Of a stretch of DNA of 64,000 nucleotides, positions 7,873-15,365 are shown piece after piece (positions within the stretch are counted from its first letter, which is position 1; each line of letters opens with the position of its first letter). Below the pieces are notes generated by a model. The model ran no database searches, was not told the DNA's origin, and worked only from the letters and a program-made list of their open reading frames with translations. The translations under genes and the position numbers were made by a program. The stretch covers positions 1-64,000 of the forward strand of contig JASMTQ010000086.1 in NCBI GenBank assembly GCA_041694275.1, given 5' to 3'. Source of the DNA: M55B118 sp041694275 (lineage in GTDB: Bacteria; Bacillota_I; Bacilli_A; Izemoplasmatales; Izemoplasmataceae).

Positions 7873-9034
7873 CGTCATCGACCTCGTCATACGCATCGTA
7901 GTCATCGTATTCGTAGGTGTCTTCTTCATAATCCGAATCATCAATCTCTTCGGCGTTGATTTCGCGTTCATCGATCGGGGTGTAGTTGATGCCCATTTCT
8001 TCGGCGTCGCTTATGGACTTGATATCAATTTTCCAACCCGTTGACTGAGCGGCCAGACGGGCGTTTTGCCCTTTGGCGCCAATCGCGGATGTGTAGTAAC
8101 GATCTTCAACAATAACGATCGCTTCTTTTTCTTTTTGGTCGGTGTTGATGGCGACGACTTTTGCGGGTTCAAGGGCGCTTGCAATCAACGTCACTGGATC
8201 TTTCGACCATTCGTAGACATCGATTCGCTCGCCTTGAAGGGCATCGAGTACTTCGCGGATGCGTTCACCCTTGTAGCCGACAACCGCGCCGACAGGGTCG
8301 ACGTTTTCATCATGGGAGAAGACGGCGACTTTGCTGCGGCTTCCTGCATCACGGGCAAGCCCCATGATTTCGACGGTCCCGTCCATGATTTCCGGTGTGA
8401 CCTGTTCAAGCAGACGCTTGACAAGGTTTCTGTCGGTTCTTGATACGAATACTTTCGGACCTTTCGTGGTCATGTCTACGCGGGTCACATAAACTTTTAA
8501 TTTTGACCCGATTTTGGTTTCATCGGTTTTAAGAAGTTCTTTTCTTGGGAGGCTTGTTTCAAGATCGTGTCCAAGTGAAAGGGTCACGAAATCCTTGTTG
8601 AGGCCTGAGATTTCAGTCGTGATCATTTCATTTTCACGGTCTTTGAAAATCGCATAGACTTTTTCACGTTCGAGCTGTTTGAGTCCCTGGGTGAGAATCT
8701 GTTTGGCACTTACAGCCGCGATGCGTCCAAAATCTTTCGGAGTGATATCCTTGGTTAGGGTATCCCCGATTTTGATGGTTTTTCTTTGTTTGCGTGCTTC
8801 TTCAAGTGTTATCTGATCACTCGCAGCTTCGCTTTCAACGACGATGAAATCGGCTTTTACCTTGATTTCGTTTTTGTCCTCGTTGAATTCAACTCGGGCA
8901 TTCTCAGAGCTGTCGTATTCTTTTTTGTAGGCATTCAGAAGGCCTCTTCTAAGGAGTTCCAACACCTGTTCTTTTTGTAAGCCACGCTCTTTGGTTATCG
9001 CGTCCAGGGCTTCGTAGAATTGTTTTGATTTCAC
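7859..9034 (-). CDS. nusA: Transcription termination/antitermination factor NusA
   Basis: 391 residues: N-terminal RNA polymerase-binding domain, an S1 domain, and two KH domains ('PVGAVVGYKGERIREVL' and 'YYTSAIGAKGQNARLAAQSTG'). It modulates pausing, termination and antitermination. The GTG start overlaps the rimP stop as GTGA, with GGAGG upstream. The last ~30 residues are unusually acidic and Tyr-rich (Asp/Glu runs from about residue 362 to the end), a tail not shared with Bacillus NusA and possibly an equivalent of the acidic repeats of proteobacterial NusA. Confidence 0.97.
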   Translation of the reverse strand: MKSKQFYEALDAITKERGLQKEQVLELLRRGLLNAYKKEYDSSENARVEFNEDKNEIKVKADFIVVESEAASDQITLEEARKQRKTIKIGDTLTKDITPKDFGRIAAVSAKQILTQGLKQLEREKVYAIFKDRENEMITTEISGLNKDFVTLSLGHDLETSLPRKELLKTDETKIGSKLKVYVTRVDMTTKGPKVFVSRTDRNLVKRLLEQVTPEIMDGTVEIMGLARDAGSRSKVAVFSHDENVDPVGAVVGYKGERIREVLDALQGERIDVYEWSKDPVTLIASALEPAKVVAINTDQKEKEAIVIVEDRYYTSAIGAKGQNARLAAQSTGWKIDIKSISDAEEMGINYTPIDEREINAEEIDDSDYEEDTYEYDDYDAYDEVDDDENA

Positions 9035-9489
9035 TTCTTTTTTCCTCCCTTGGTTTCAATCGCAAGGCGAATTTCCTGTATGTCCGCCATGAGTATGTTT
9101 GAAACTTTCTTTCCGTTTTTGATGACGAGAGATGCTCCGTCAATTTGTTCAAGGTTTCCTTCAAGCACCTGTTCGAAGGTCTCAACGTGTACGTACCTTC
9201 CAATGGCGCGCTCGATTTCTTCAGCGTTTCTAAGCGGGTGTTCCGCACCGGCGCTCGTCACTTCAAGCATGTAGGCATCATCAAAGGGATCAGCTTCGTC
9301 GAGAAATTCCGATATGTGTTCAGAGACCTTGACACAGTCATCCAGATCAATGCCCTCTTTATGGTCGATTTCAATGCTTAGGACCCTGTCGCCCTGACGG
9401 GTCTCGAGGTGGACATCGTAAAAGGCATAGTCAAGCGATTCCACTTGTTCTTTGATTTGCGTTTTGAATGGTTCATCTAGTTTATTCAT
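9031..9489 (-). CDS. rimP: Ribosome maturation factor RimP
   Basis: 152 residues from the ATG at 9489, which has AAGGAGGAAG upstream; the longer frame to 9531 would include the leader hairpin. RimP helps 30S assembly. The family landmarks 'DYAFYDVHLE', 'GIDLDDCVKVSEHISEFLDEADPFDDAYMLEVTSAG' region and the C-terminal SH3-like barrel are seen. First gene of the rimP-nusA-ylxR-ylxQ-infB-rbfA operon, with its own promoter and leader hairpin at 9511-9583. Confidence 0.95.
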   Translation of the reverse strand: MNKLDEPFKTQIKEQVESLDYAFYDVHLETRQGDRVLSIEIDHKEGIDLDDCVKVSEHISEFLDEADPFDDAYMLEVTSAGAEHPLRNAEEIERAIGRYVHVETFEQVLEGNLEQIDGASLVIKNGKKVSNILMADIQEIRLAIETKGGKKK

Positions 9490-9510
9490 GGCTTCCTCCT
9501 TATGGCATAA

Positions 9511-9535
9511 AAAGAGCGGGCTTTGACCCACTCTT
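9511..9535 (-). promoter_or_regulatory. Leader hairpin/attenuator of the rimP operon
   Basis: On the minus strand: AAGAGTGGG, loop TCAAAG, CCCGCTCTT then T-run, 22 bases before the rimP ATG. A terminator-like hairpin between promoter and first gene suggests attenuation. From memory, similar AAGAGTGGG hairpins precede rimP in many Gram-positive bacteria. Confidence 0.65.
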
Positions 9536-9554
9536 CTAACCCATATGCGCGTTT

Positions 9555-9583
9555 ATTATATCATAGGGAAAGAAAATTGGCAA
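9555..9583 (-). promoter_or_regulatory. rimP operon promoter
   Basis: TTGCCA (9583-9578) and TATAAT (9560-9555) on the minus strand with 17 bases between, immediately after the stop codon of the SpoU methyltransferase gene. Confidence 0.8.
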
Positions 9584-9584
9584 G

Positions 9585-10304
9585 TCAGAGCTTTAAATCA
9601 GGCGTATTCGTATTTGCGAGGGCATGCATCAGAATGCCTCCGGCGATGCCGACGTTGAGTGAGTCAATGTTTTTGATTGGAATCTTTAAAAGCACGTTGC
9701 ACTGTTTCTGCGTACTTTCTTTCATGCCCTGTCCTTCATTTCCAAGGATGAGAGCATAGGGTTCTACCGGTTTTTTACTCGTTGATTGACCGTTCAAATC
9801 GGTGCCAATCACGGTGTGTTTCGGATACGTGTTTTTAAAATCCATGACACTCATTTCTAGCAATGTGATATCAAAGATAGCCCCCTGGGTGCTTCTTAAA
9901 ACCTTGGCGCTGTATGGATCCGCGCTTTGATCAAGAACCACAGTGCCAAACCCGAAGGCAAGAGCGGTTCTGATCAGGGTTCCCACGTTTCCTGGGTCCT
10001 GGACGTGTTCAAGGATGAGCACCTTTGAAGAGACAGTGTGTCTTTTTGGTATTTTGGCAACGGCCGCAATCGGCGGGACGTGGTTCGTCTTGGTGAGTTT
10101 TTTCATGACCATTTCACTTACCTGCACCGTGTTTGACTCGGTGGATTCATCAAGTGTGAACACAGTATGAATCAACCCTTTAAAGCGGGCGATGTCCACG
10201 AGATGAGGGCCTTCTATGATCATGAGACTTTCCTTTTCACGGTATTTTTTCTGATGGAGTTTCGCAAACCGTTTGATGGTTGCGTTTGAAGGTGAAGTAA
10301 TCAT
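9585..10304 (-). CDS. SpoU/TrmH-family RNA 2'-O-methyltransferase
   Basis: 239 residues. A ~90-residue substrate-binding N-terminus is followed by a SPOUT (knotted) methyltransferase domain with all three motifs: 'DPGNVGTLIRTALAFG', 'ALILGNEGQGM' and 'IPIKNIDSLNVGIAGGILM'. The family 2'-O-methylates ribose in rRNA or tRNA; the target is not readable. The ATG directly follows the thiI TGA (10305-10307), so the two genes form a unit. Confidence 0.9.
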   Translation of the reverse strand: MITSPSNATIKRFAKLHQKKYREKESLMIIEGPHLVDIARFKGLIHTVFTLDESTESNTVQVSEMVMKKLTKTNHVPPIAAVAKIPKRHTVSSKVLILEHVQDPGNVGTLIRTALAFGFGTVVLDQSADPYSAKVLRSTQGAIFDITLLEMSVMDFKNTYPKHTVIGTDLNGQSTSKKPVEPYALILGNEGQGMKESTQKQCNVLLKIPIKNIDSLNVGIAGGILMHALANTNTPDLKL

Positions 10305-11540
10305 TCAATCAGTCCCTTCTTCGAAGAGTTCGCTTATGGTGAACCCATGAGACGCAAAGTCATAGTCGGACTTGGGCGTCACGGTAAAGGTCTTGATGTT
10401 CTTTACACACTCATTGACAAGGCTTTCCCAGTCAAAGCGGCGTTCGTATCTGTCCGCGTAGTAGTTTCTGGGTGAGGTTGAAGGCTGGCTTGGTACATAC
10501 ACCGTGCAGCAGTCCTCAAAAGGACGAATGGAAATGTCGTAGGTTCCGATTTCTCTTGCCTTGTTCATGATTGCCTCCTTGTCAAAAGCGAGGAGGGGTC
10601 TCAATATCGGTGTGTTCGTAACCGCCTGGGTTACGTGGATGCTATCAAGGGTCTGACTCGCAACCTGGCCCACCGATTCACCGTTGATGATGACAGGGGT
10701 ATGGTCGAGTTCAGCGAACCTGTCCGTGATGCGTACCATCATTCTTCTCATGATGGTGATGACGTAGGGTTCAGGGACTTCGTTTAGAAGTTTTGCGTGA
10801 AGCTCGGTGAAAGGCACGACGTGCAGTTTCAGTTTCATCTCGCCTGTAAAGCGTGAAAGCACGCGGGCAAGATCATAGACTTTCTGCACGGACTCGATGG
10901 ATGTATAAGGCGTGGATTCAAAGTGGACGAGTTCAACTTCAATACCTTTGCGCATGGCGTAGTATGCGGCCACCGGTGAATCGATGCCGCCACTCATCAT
11001 GACCATGCCCTTGCCCATCGTCCCTACAGGGAATCCGCCCATCAGGGGTTCTTTGCCAGAGAACATATAAGCCCCGTCCTGTCGCACCTCAACAGTGATG
11101 ACCGTATCAGGGTTAAAAATGTCCGCTGTTAAGTTTGGGGCGTGCTTGATGACATGAGCCGCAACAGTCTGTGAAATCTCCGTAGAGCCCATTGGATAGC
11201 TTTTATCCGCGCGTTTGGTCACTATCTTGAAGGATTCGCTTTCACTGAGCGTGTTTTTAGCGAGCTTCAGGGCTGTATCCTTGATGGCTTCTATGTTTTT
11301 TGACGCTTTCATCACACGTGAAAAACTATGAAGTCCACTAACGGTTTCAAGCGCCTCAATCACGGGGGCTTCATCCTGGCCGTTTAAGGCGATATAAAGT
11401 CTATCATGTCTTGGTTCCAATGTTATCAAATCATTATCTATGCGTTCGGCGATTCTTTTTTGCGCCATTTTGACAAAACGTCTTCTGTTTTTGCCTTTGA
11501 GCAGTAAATCACCGTATCTTACAAGTAGTCTGTCTATCAT
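10305..11540 (-). CDS. thiI: tRNA 4-thiouridine sulfurtransferase ThiI
   Basis: 411 residues. ThiI activates U8 of tRNA with ATP and transfers sulfur, and also serves thiamine thiazole synthesis in some species. An N-terminal ferredoxin-like/THUMP region spans about residues 1-165, then the PP-loop ATPase 'SGGIDSPVAAY'. No C-terminal rhodanese domain is present, as in Gram-positive ThiI. GGAGGG precedes the ATG. It forms a pair with the SpoU gene. The usual cysteine desulfurase partner is not adjacent; sufS at 21625 is the only candidate in the window. Confidence 0.95.
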   Translation of the reverse strand: MIDRLLVRYGDLLLKGKNRRRFVKMAQKRIAERIDNDLITLEPRHDRLYIALNGQDEAPVIEALETVSGLHSFSRVMKASKNIEAIKDTALKLAKNTLSESESFKIVTKRADKSYPMGSTEISQTVAAHVIKHAPNLTADIFNPDTVITVEVRQDGAYMFSGKEPLMGGFPVGTMGKGMVMMSGGIDSPVAAYYAMRKGIEVELVHFESTPYTSIESVQKVYDLARVLSRFTGEMKLKLHVVPFTELHAKLLNEVPEPYVITIMRRMMVRITDRFAELDHTPVIINGESVGQVASQTLDSIHVTQAVTNTPILRPLLAFDKEAIMNKAREIGTYDISIRPFEDCCTVYVPSQPSTSPRNYYADRYERRFDWESLVNECVKNIKTFTVTPKSDYDFASHGFTISELFEEGTD

Positions 11541-11629
11541 GGGTATCCCTCCGAAAAATCATTCTTATTGTACCATATTCATTGCATTTTTTAAGGTTAT
11601 TTAATATCATTTGTTAAAGAGGTGAGACA

Positions 11630-12109
11630 ATGTTCATACCCGTAGAAAAAAGCGAAGACAAAATGGAAAACTACAAACGACTGATTGATACCATGCCATA
11701 TTATCTCAACGACACGGATCCCTGGTATACGACGTTATCGAATGCCGCGGCCATCCTTGATTACTTTTTGGATGATGTCAACTGGGTCGGATTTTATTTA
11801 AACGAACCTGATGCTCTATATCTGGGTCCGTTTCAAGGCCTTGCGGCCTGCACGAAAATCTTTATGGGCAGTGGCGTATGCGGCACCGCCGCAAAAAATG
11901 AGAAAACCCTAGTGGTAGAAGACGTAAATCAGTTCGAAGGCCACATCACCTGTGATTCTGCTTCACAAAGTGAAATCGTCGTTCCGTTTAAAAAAGAAGG
12001 CGTGTTGTTTGGGGTGCTTGATATCGACAGTCCCATAAAGATGCGCTTCGATGAAACGGACAAGGAGAATCTTGAAAAGGTAATGGCTATCGTTGTTGAC
12101 AAACTCTAG
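11630..12109 (+). CDS. msrC: Free methionine-(R)-sulfoxide reductase (GAF domain)
   Basis: 159 residues, one GAF domain of the fRMsr family, which reduces free methionine-R-sulfoxide. The three family cysteines are in place: 'ACTKIFMGSGVCGTAA' (two) and 'HITCDSASQSEIVVPF' (one, by the catalytic site). 'NWVGFYL' is the usual N-terminal landmark. GAGGTGAGAC precedes the ATG. It diverges from thiI, and the -35 box of rpsD lies in its last codons. Confidence 0.92.
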   Translation: MFIPVEKSEDKMENYKRLIDTMPYYLNDTDPWYTTLSNAAAILDYFLDDVNWVGFYLNEPDALYLGPFQGLAACTKIFMGSGVCGTAAKNEKTLVVEDVNQFEGHITCDSASQSEIVVPFKKEGVLFGVLDIDSPIKMRFDETDKENLEKVMAIVVDKL

Positions 12110-12124
12110 CTTTTATCATATAAT
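12096..12124 (+). promoter_or_regulatory. Perfect consensus promoter of rpsD
   Basis: TTGACA (12096-12101), 17 bases, TATAAT (12119-12124): an exact vegetative consensus promoter. The -35 box is inside the end of the upstream gene. Confidence 0.9.
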
Positions 12125-12150
12125 GCTTACGCATGCGTTTTAAAGGCAGC

Positions 12151-12292
12151 TACATGCAAGGTTTCAGGACCGCCGAACAATCCGGCCAAACCGGGCGCTT
12201 AGTACCCTCAGCTGACGAGGTGAACCGTATAAATTGTTCAGTCCCTGAAGGTTTCATGCACTTCTTTTTATCGCAAATAAAACTAAAGGAGG
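12151..12292 (+). ncRNA. Structured leader of rpsD, probable S4 autoregulation element
   Basis: The ~165-base untranslated region can fold into a long-range stem: TTCAGGAC (12163-12170) with GTCCCTGAA (12241-12249, one bulge) and GAACAAT (12175-12181) with ATTGTTC (12233-12239), plus a CATG/CATG outer pairing. Inside are two hairpins, CCGG-CCAAA-CCGG (12182-12194) and CCTC-loop-GAGG (12206-12220). The ribosome site AAAGGAGG is at 12285-12292. In Bacillus S4 represses its own gene through a structured leader; equivalence here is inferred from position and structure. Confidence 0.6.
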
Positions 12293-12299
12293 AAATCGT

Positions 12300-12899
12300 A
12301 TGTCTAGATATACCGGACCACAATGGAAAGTTTCCCGTCGTCTCAAGTATTCAACACTTGAAACAGGAAAAGATCTTGGCAAACGCCCTTACCCACCTGG
12401 TCAACACGGCCAGCGTCGCAGCAAAATCAGTGAATACGGACTTCAGCTTCAGGAGAAGCAAAAGGTACGTTTCACCTATGGTGTCAACGAACGTCAATTC
12501 AAAAAAACGTTCAACGAAGCGAAGAAAATGGAAGGTAGACAAGGTGAGAACTTCTTGTTCCTACTTGAAAGCCGTCTTGACAATCTCGTCTTCCGTTCAG
12601 GCCTTGCACGCACCCGCCGTCAAGCCCGCCAGATTGTTGCACACGGACACGTAACGGTCGATGGCAAGAAAATGGACATTCCATCATACCGCGTTAAACC
12701 GGGTCAAACCGTTGGACTCAAAGAGAAATCTAAAGACCTAGTTGTCGTAAAAGATGCTCTTGAAGCCAAAGTAGAACGCGCGGACTTCGTCGATTTCGAT
12801 GAAGAAAAACGTCAATTCGTCTATAAGCGTTTCCCAGAACGTCGCGAATTCTTAACCGACATCAAGGAAAACCTTATCGTTGAATTCTACAACCGTTAA
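12300..12899 (+). CDS. rpsD: 30S ribosomal protein S4
   Basis: 199 residues, full length. S4 is a primary 16S rRNA-binding protein that starts 30S assembly and often represses its own synthesis. The N-terminus 'MSRYTGPQWKVSRRL' and the S4 RNA-binding domain ('SRLDNLVFRSGLARTRRQARQIVAHGHVTVDG', split across residues ~92-125) are clear. The Bacillus-type N-terminus carries no zinc-binding cysteines. It stands alone with its own strong promoter, structured leader and terminator. Confidence 0.98.
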   Translation: MSRYTGPQWKVSRRLKYSTLETGKDLGKRPYPPGQHGQRRSKISEYGLQLQEKQKVRFTYGVNERQFKKTFNEAKKMEGRQGENFLFLLESRLDNLVFRSGLARTRRQARQIVAHGHVTVDGKKMDIPSYRVKPGQTVGLKEKSKDLVVVKDALEAKVERADFVDFDEEKRQFVYKRFPERREFLTDIKENLIVEFYNR

Positions 12900-12914
12900 T
12901 AACAACCAATCATG

Positions 12915-12940
12915 AAGACCGCAATGCAATTTGCGGTCTT
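12915..12940 (+). terminator. rpsD terminator
   Basis: Ten-base stem AAGACCGCAA / TTGCGGTCTT, loop TGCAAT, followed by a run of T. Confidence 0.92.
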
Positions 12941-12968
12941 TTTTTTATGCCTGAATGCATAAAAAAAT

Positions 12969-12990
12969 CCCGCCTACAAACGTAGACGGG
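12969..12990 (-). terminator. Terminator of the pgk-ptsH-tpiA operon
   Basis: On the minus strand CCCGTCTAC, loop GTTT, GTAGGCGGG (one T-G pair), then ATTTTTTT. Confidence 0.88.
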
Positions 12991-12998
12991 ACGAATAA

Positions 12999-13760
12999 CT
13001 ATTTTTTAGGGGTTGCAGCCTTGACAAGCGTCATGAAACTTTTCGGATCGAGGGATGCGCCACCGACAAGTGCGCCGTCGATGTCCTCTTTCGCGATAAG
13101 TTCGTCAATGTTGGCAGGCTTGACGCTTCCACCATAAAGAATGCGGGTCATGTCACTGACAGACGCGTCATAAAGCGCTGAGAGCGATTCACGAATGACG
13201 CCGATGGTTTCATTGGCCTGATCCGCTGAAGCGGTTTTTCCTGTACCAATCGCCCAGATAGGTTCATAAGCGATGACAAGTTCCTTGACCTGTTCACTGC
13301 CAAGGCCCTTCAAGGCCTCCTTGATCTGGCCTTTGACGAACATGTTGGTTTCACCGGCTTCGCGGGTTTCAAGGGATTCACCCACGCAAAGAATCGGGGT
13401 GAGGCCATAGCGGAATGCCTGGTGAAGCTTCTTGTTCACTGAAGCATCGGTTTCATTGTAGTAGGCACGGCGTTCGCTGTGCCCGATGATGACATATGTG
13501 ACGCCCAGGTTTTCAAGAAGGTCCGCAGACGTTTCTCCTGTGAAGGCGCCTTCGGTTTTTTCATGCATGTTCTGAGCGGCAATTCTAAGGTTGTCCCCCT
13601 GGCGCTTGACGAGGTCTCTTAGGACTGGGTCCTGCGATGCGATGACGGTATCGACAAACTCCTTGCTTGGGACTTCCAGGTTTACGTTGTAGATGAACTG
13701 AAGTGCTTCATCACGGTTCTTGTTCATTTTCCAGTTTCCTGCGATCATTGGTTTGCGCAT
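12999..13760 (-). CDS. tpiA: Triosephosphate isomerase
   Basis: 253 residues, full length TIM barrel interconverting dihydroxyacetone phosphate and glyceraldehyde-3-phosphate. Active-site residues are all seen: N and K in 'AGNWKMNK', His in 'IGHSERR', Glu in 'AYEPIWAIGTGKTA', and the phosphate loop 'YGGSV'. Last gene of a pgk-ptsH-tpiA operon, six bases after the HPr gene. Confidence 0.97.
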   Translation of the reverse strand: MRKPMIAGNWKMNKNRDEALQFIYNVNLEVPSKEFVDTVIASQDPVLRDLVKRQGDNLRIAAQNMHEKTEGAFTGETSADLLENLGVTYVIIGHSERRAYYNETDASVNKKLHQAFRYGLTPILCVGESLETREAGETNMFVKGQIKEALKGLGSEQVKELVIAYEPIWAIGTGKTASADQANETIGVIRESLSALYDASVSDMTRILYGGSVKPANIDELIAKEDIDGALVGGASLDPKSFMTLVKAATPKK

Positions 13761-13766
13761 GGTTAT

Positions 13767-14012
13767 CTACTCCAATACTTTCGTGATTTCGTCAATGGCT
13801 TTTTCAGCATCGTCGCCTTCGGCGATGACATTGACGTTTTCTCCAGGAGGGACAGCAAGACTCATGAGACCGAGAACGCTTTTCGCGTCAACTCTCTTGT
13901 CTGCATAGTCAAGGTATACATCAGAGTGGTATGCTGCGGCTATATGGACAAGTTTGCTGGCAAGGGCCGCGTGTAGACCCTCTGTACTTTGAATGACAAT
14001 TTCTTTTTTCAT
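13767..14012 (-). CDS. HPr-family phosphocarrier protein with altered active site
   Basis: 81 residues with the HPr fold along its length. HPr takes phosphate on His15 from enzyme I and, in Gram-positive bacteria, on Ser46 from HPr kinase. Here the His (residue 14, 'EGLHAALASK') and the Ser46 loop ('KSVLGLMSL') are kept, but the invariant HARPA motif reads HAALA: the Arg that stabilises the phosphohistidine and the following Pro are replaced by Ala and Leu. Placement between pgk and tpiA is unusual, since HPr normally pairs with ptsI. It may therefore act mainly through the Ser site as a regulator. No ptsI or hprK is in the window. Confidence 0.8.
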   Translation of the reverse strand: MKKEIVIQSTEGLHAALASKLVHIAAAYHSDVYLDYADKRVDAKSVLGLMSLAVPPGENVNVIAEGDDAEKAIDEITKVLE

Positions 14013-14035
14013 AGCGCTAACTCCTTCCTTTAACC

Positions 14036-15229
14036 TTAAAGTTCATCGACACAGTCGATGCCTGGGAGGCTCTTGCCTTCCAGATATTCGAGGCTTGCGC
14101 CTCCACCAGTGGAAATATGGGTGATTTTGTGTTCATATCCAAGCGAGATGGCCGCAGCTGCGCTGTCGCCACCACCAAGGATGGTTGTGGTGTTTTCAAG
14201 GTTTGAAAGTTTTTCGAGAATGCCAAGGGTTCCTTTGGCGAAGTTTTCGAATTCGAAGACGCCTACAGGACCGTTCCATACGACGGTTTTTGCATTTTCC
14301 AAAATGTCTTGGTACTCTTCAAGGGTTTTCGGCCCGATATCAAGTCCCATTTCGTCTTTCTTGATATCTTCTTTTGAAGCAATGCGGAAATCGGCATCCT
14401 TGTCGAACTCCTTCGTGACTTTGAAGTCACTCGGAAGTTTCAGTTTGCCTTCGGCTTCTTCAAGCAAAGACTTGGCAAGATCAAGCTTGTCATTTTCAAC
14501 AAGACTTGTACCGATTTCAAGGCCTTGGGCTTTCATGAACGTATAGCTCATGCCGCCTCCGATAAGTACCATGTCCGCCTTGGTTAAAAGGTTTTTGATG
14601 ACACCGATCTTATCAGATACTTTTGCGCCACCAAGAATAGCTACAAATGGGCGCTCTGGATTTTCAACGGCGCCTCCGATAAACTTGATTTCCTTCTCAA
14701 GGAGGAGGCCTGCCGCAACCACGTCTGTGTTATTGGCGATGCCTACGTTGGATGCATGTTCACGATGTGCGGTTCCGAATGCGTCGTTTACGAATACATC
14801 CCCAAGAGAGGCCCAGTATTTTCCGAGTTCGGGGTCGTTTTTGGATTCTTTCTTGCCATCAACATCTTCGAAACGGGTGTTTTCAACCATGAGTACGTCA
14901 CCGTTTTTCATGTTTTTGACGGCGGTTTCCAGTTTTTCACCACGTGTTTCTCCGATGAAAGTCACTTTTTTACCAAGTTTCTCAGACAGTGCTTCACTAA
15001 CAGGTGCAAGTGATTTGCCCGCTTTGTCCGCTTCTTCCTTGACACGTCCAAGGTGTGAGAAAAGAACAACTTTCCCGTTTTTTTCCATGAGTGTTTCAAT
15101 GGTCGGGATTGCCTGACGGATTCTGTTGTCATCAGTGATTGTATCCCCATCCATTGGAACGTTGAAGTCAACACGGACAAGTACAGTCTTGCCGTTTACC
15201 TCGATGTCTCTTACAGTTTTCTTAGCCAT
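14036..15229 (-). CDS. pgk: Phosphoglycerate kinase
   Basis: 397 residues, full length. It transfers phosphate from 1,3-bisphosphoglycerate to ADP in glycolysis. N-domain landmarks are 'VLVRVDFNVPMDG' and 'FSHLGRVKEE'; C-domain landmarks are 'VAILGGAKVSDKIGVI', 'WNGPVGVFE' and 'STGGGASLE'. GGAGATATCAA precedes the ATG. First gene of pgk-ptsH-tpiA; gapdh is not adjacent. A -10 box TATAAT lies at 15268-15263 and a catabolite-response-like site further up. Confidence 0.98.
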   Translation of the reverse strand: MAKKTVRDIEVNGKTVLVRVDFNVPMDGDTITDDNRIRQAIPTIETLMEKNGKVVLFSHLGRVKEEADKAGKSLAPVSEALSEKLGKKVTFIGETRGEKLETAVKNMKNGDVLMVENTRFEDVDGKKESKNDPELGKYWASLGDVFVNDAFGTAHREHASNVGIANNTDVVAAGLLLEKEIKFIGGAVENPERPFVAILGGAKVSDKIGVIKNLLTKADMVLIGGGMSYTFMKAQGLEIGTSLVENDKLDLAKSLLEEAEGKLKLPSDFKVTKEFDKDADFRIASKEDIKKDEMGLDIGPKTLEEYQDILENAKTVVWNGPVGVFEFENFAKGTLGILEKLSNLENTTTILGGGDSAAAAISLGYEHKITHISTGGGASLEYLEGKSLPGIDCVDEL

Positions 15230-15324
15230 TTGATATCTCCTTTACACATTTTAATCACTCTCATTATACAAGATAGTTCAAGCTTTTTCTATTCATGCGG
15301 TAGGTTGTAAGCATTTTCTTTTGT

Positions 15325-15338
15325 ATAAAGCGTTTACA
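15325..15338 (-). promoter_or_regulatory. cre-like site upstream of pgk
   Basis: On the minus strand TGTAAACGCTTTAT matches the CcpA catabolite-response consensus TGWAANCGNTNWCA at 12 of 14 positions, about 57 bases upstream of the pgk -10 box, a position compatible with activation of glycolysis. It also follows the terminator of the ComK-like gene. No ccpA gene is in the window. Confidence 0.4.
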
Positions 15339-15345
15339 TAAAGAA

Positions 15346-15365
15346 AACCATCTCGAAAGATGGCT
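15346..15365 (-). terminator. Terminator of the ComK-like gene
   Basis: On the minus strand AGCCATCT, TTCG tetraloop, AGATGGTT then TTTC; starts at the stop codon of the gene. Confidence 0.65.

Noticed and set aside
12210..12230. CTGACGAG in the rpsD leader resembling a hammerhead core
   Set aside because: The GAAA partner and three-stem geometry are missing; the stretch is better explained as the loop of the CCTC/GAGG hairpin.
14058..15116. Long Ser/Pro-rich frames antisense to pgk
   Set aside because: Antisense shadows of pgk; low-complexity translation and no ribosome sites.
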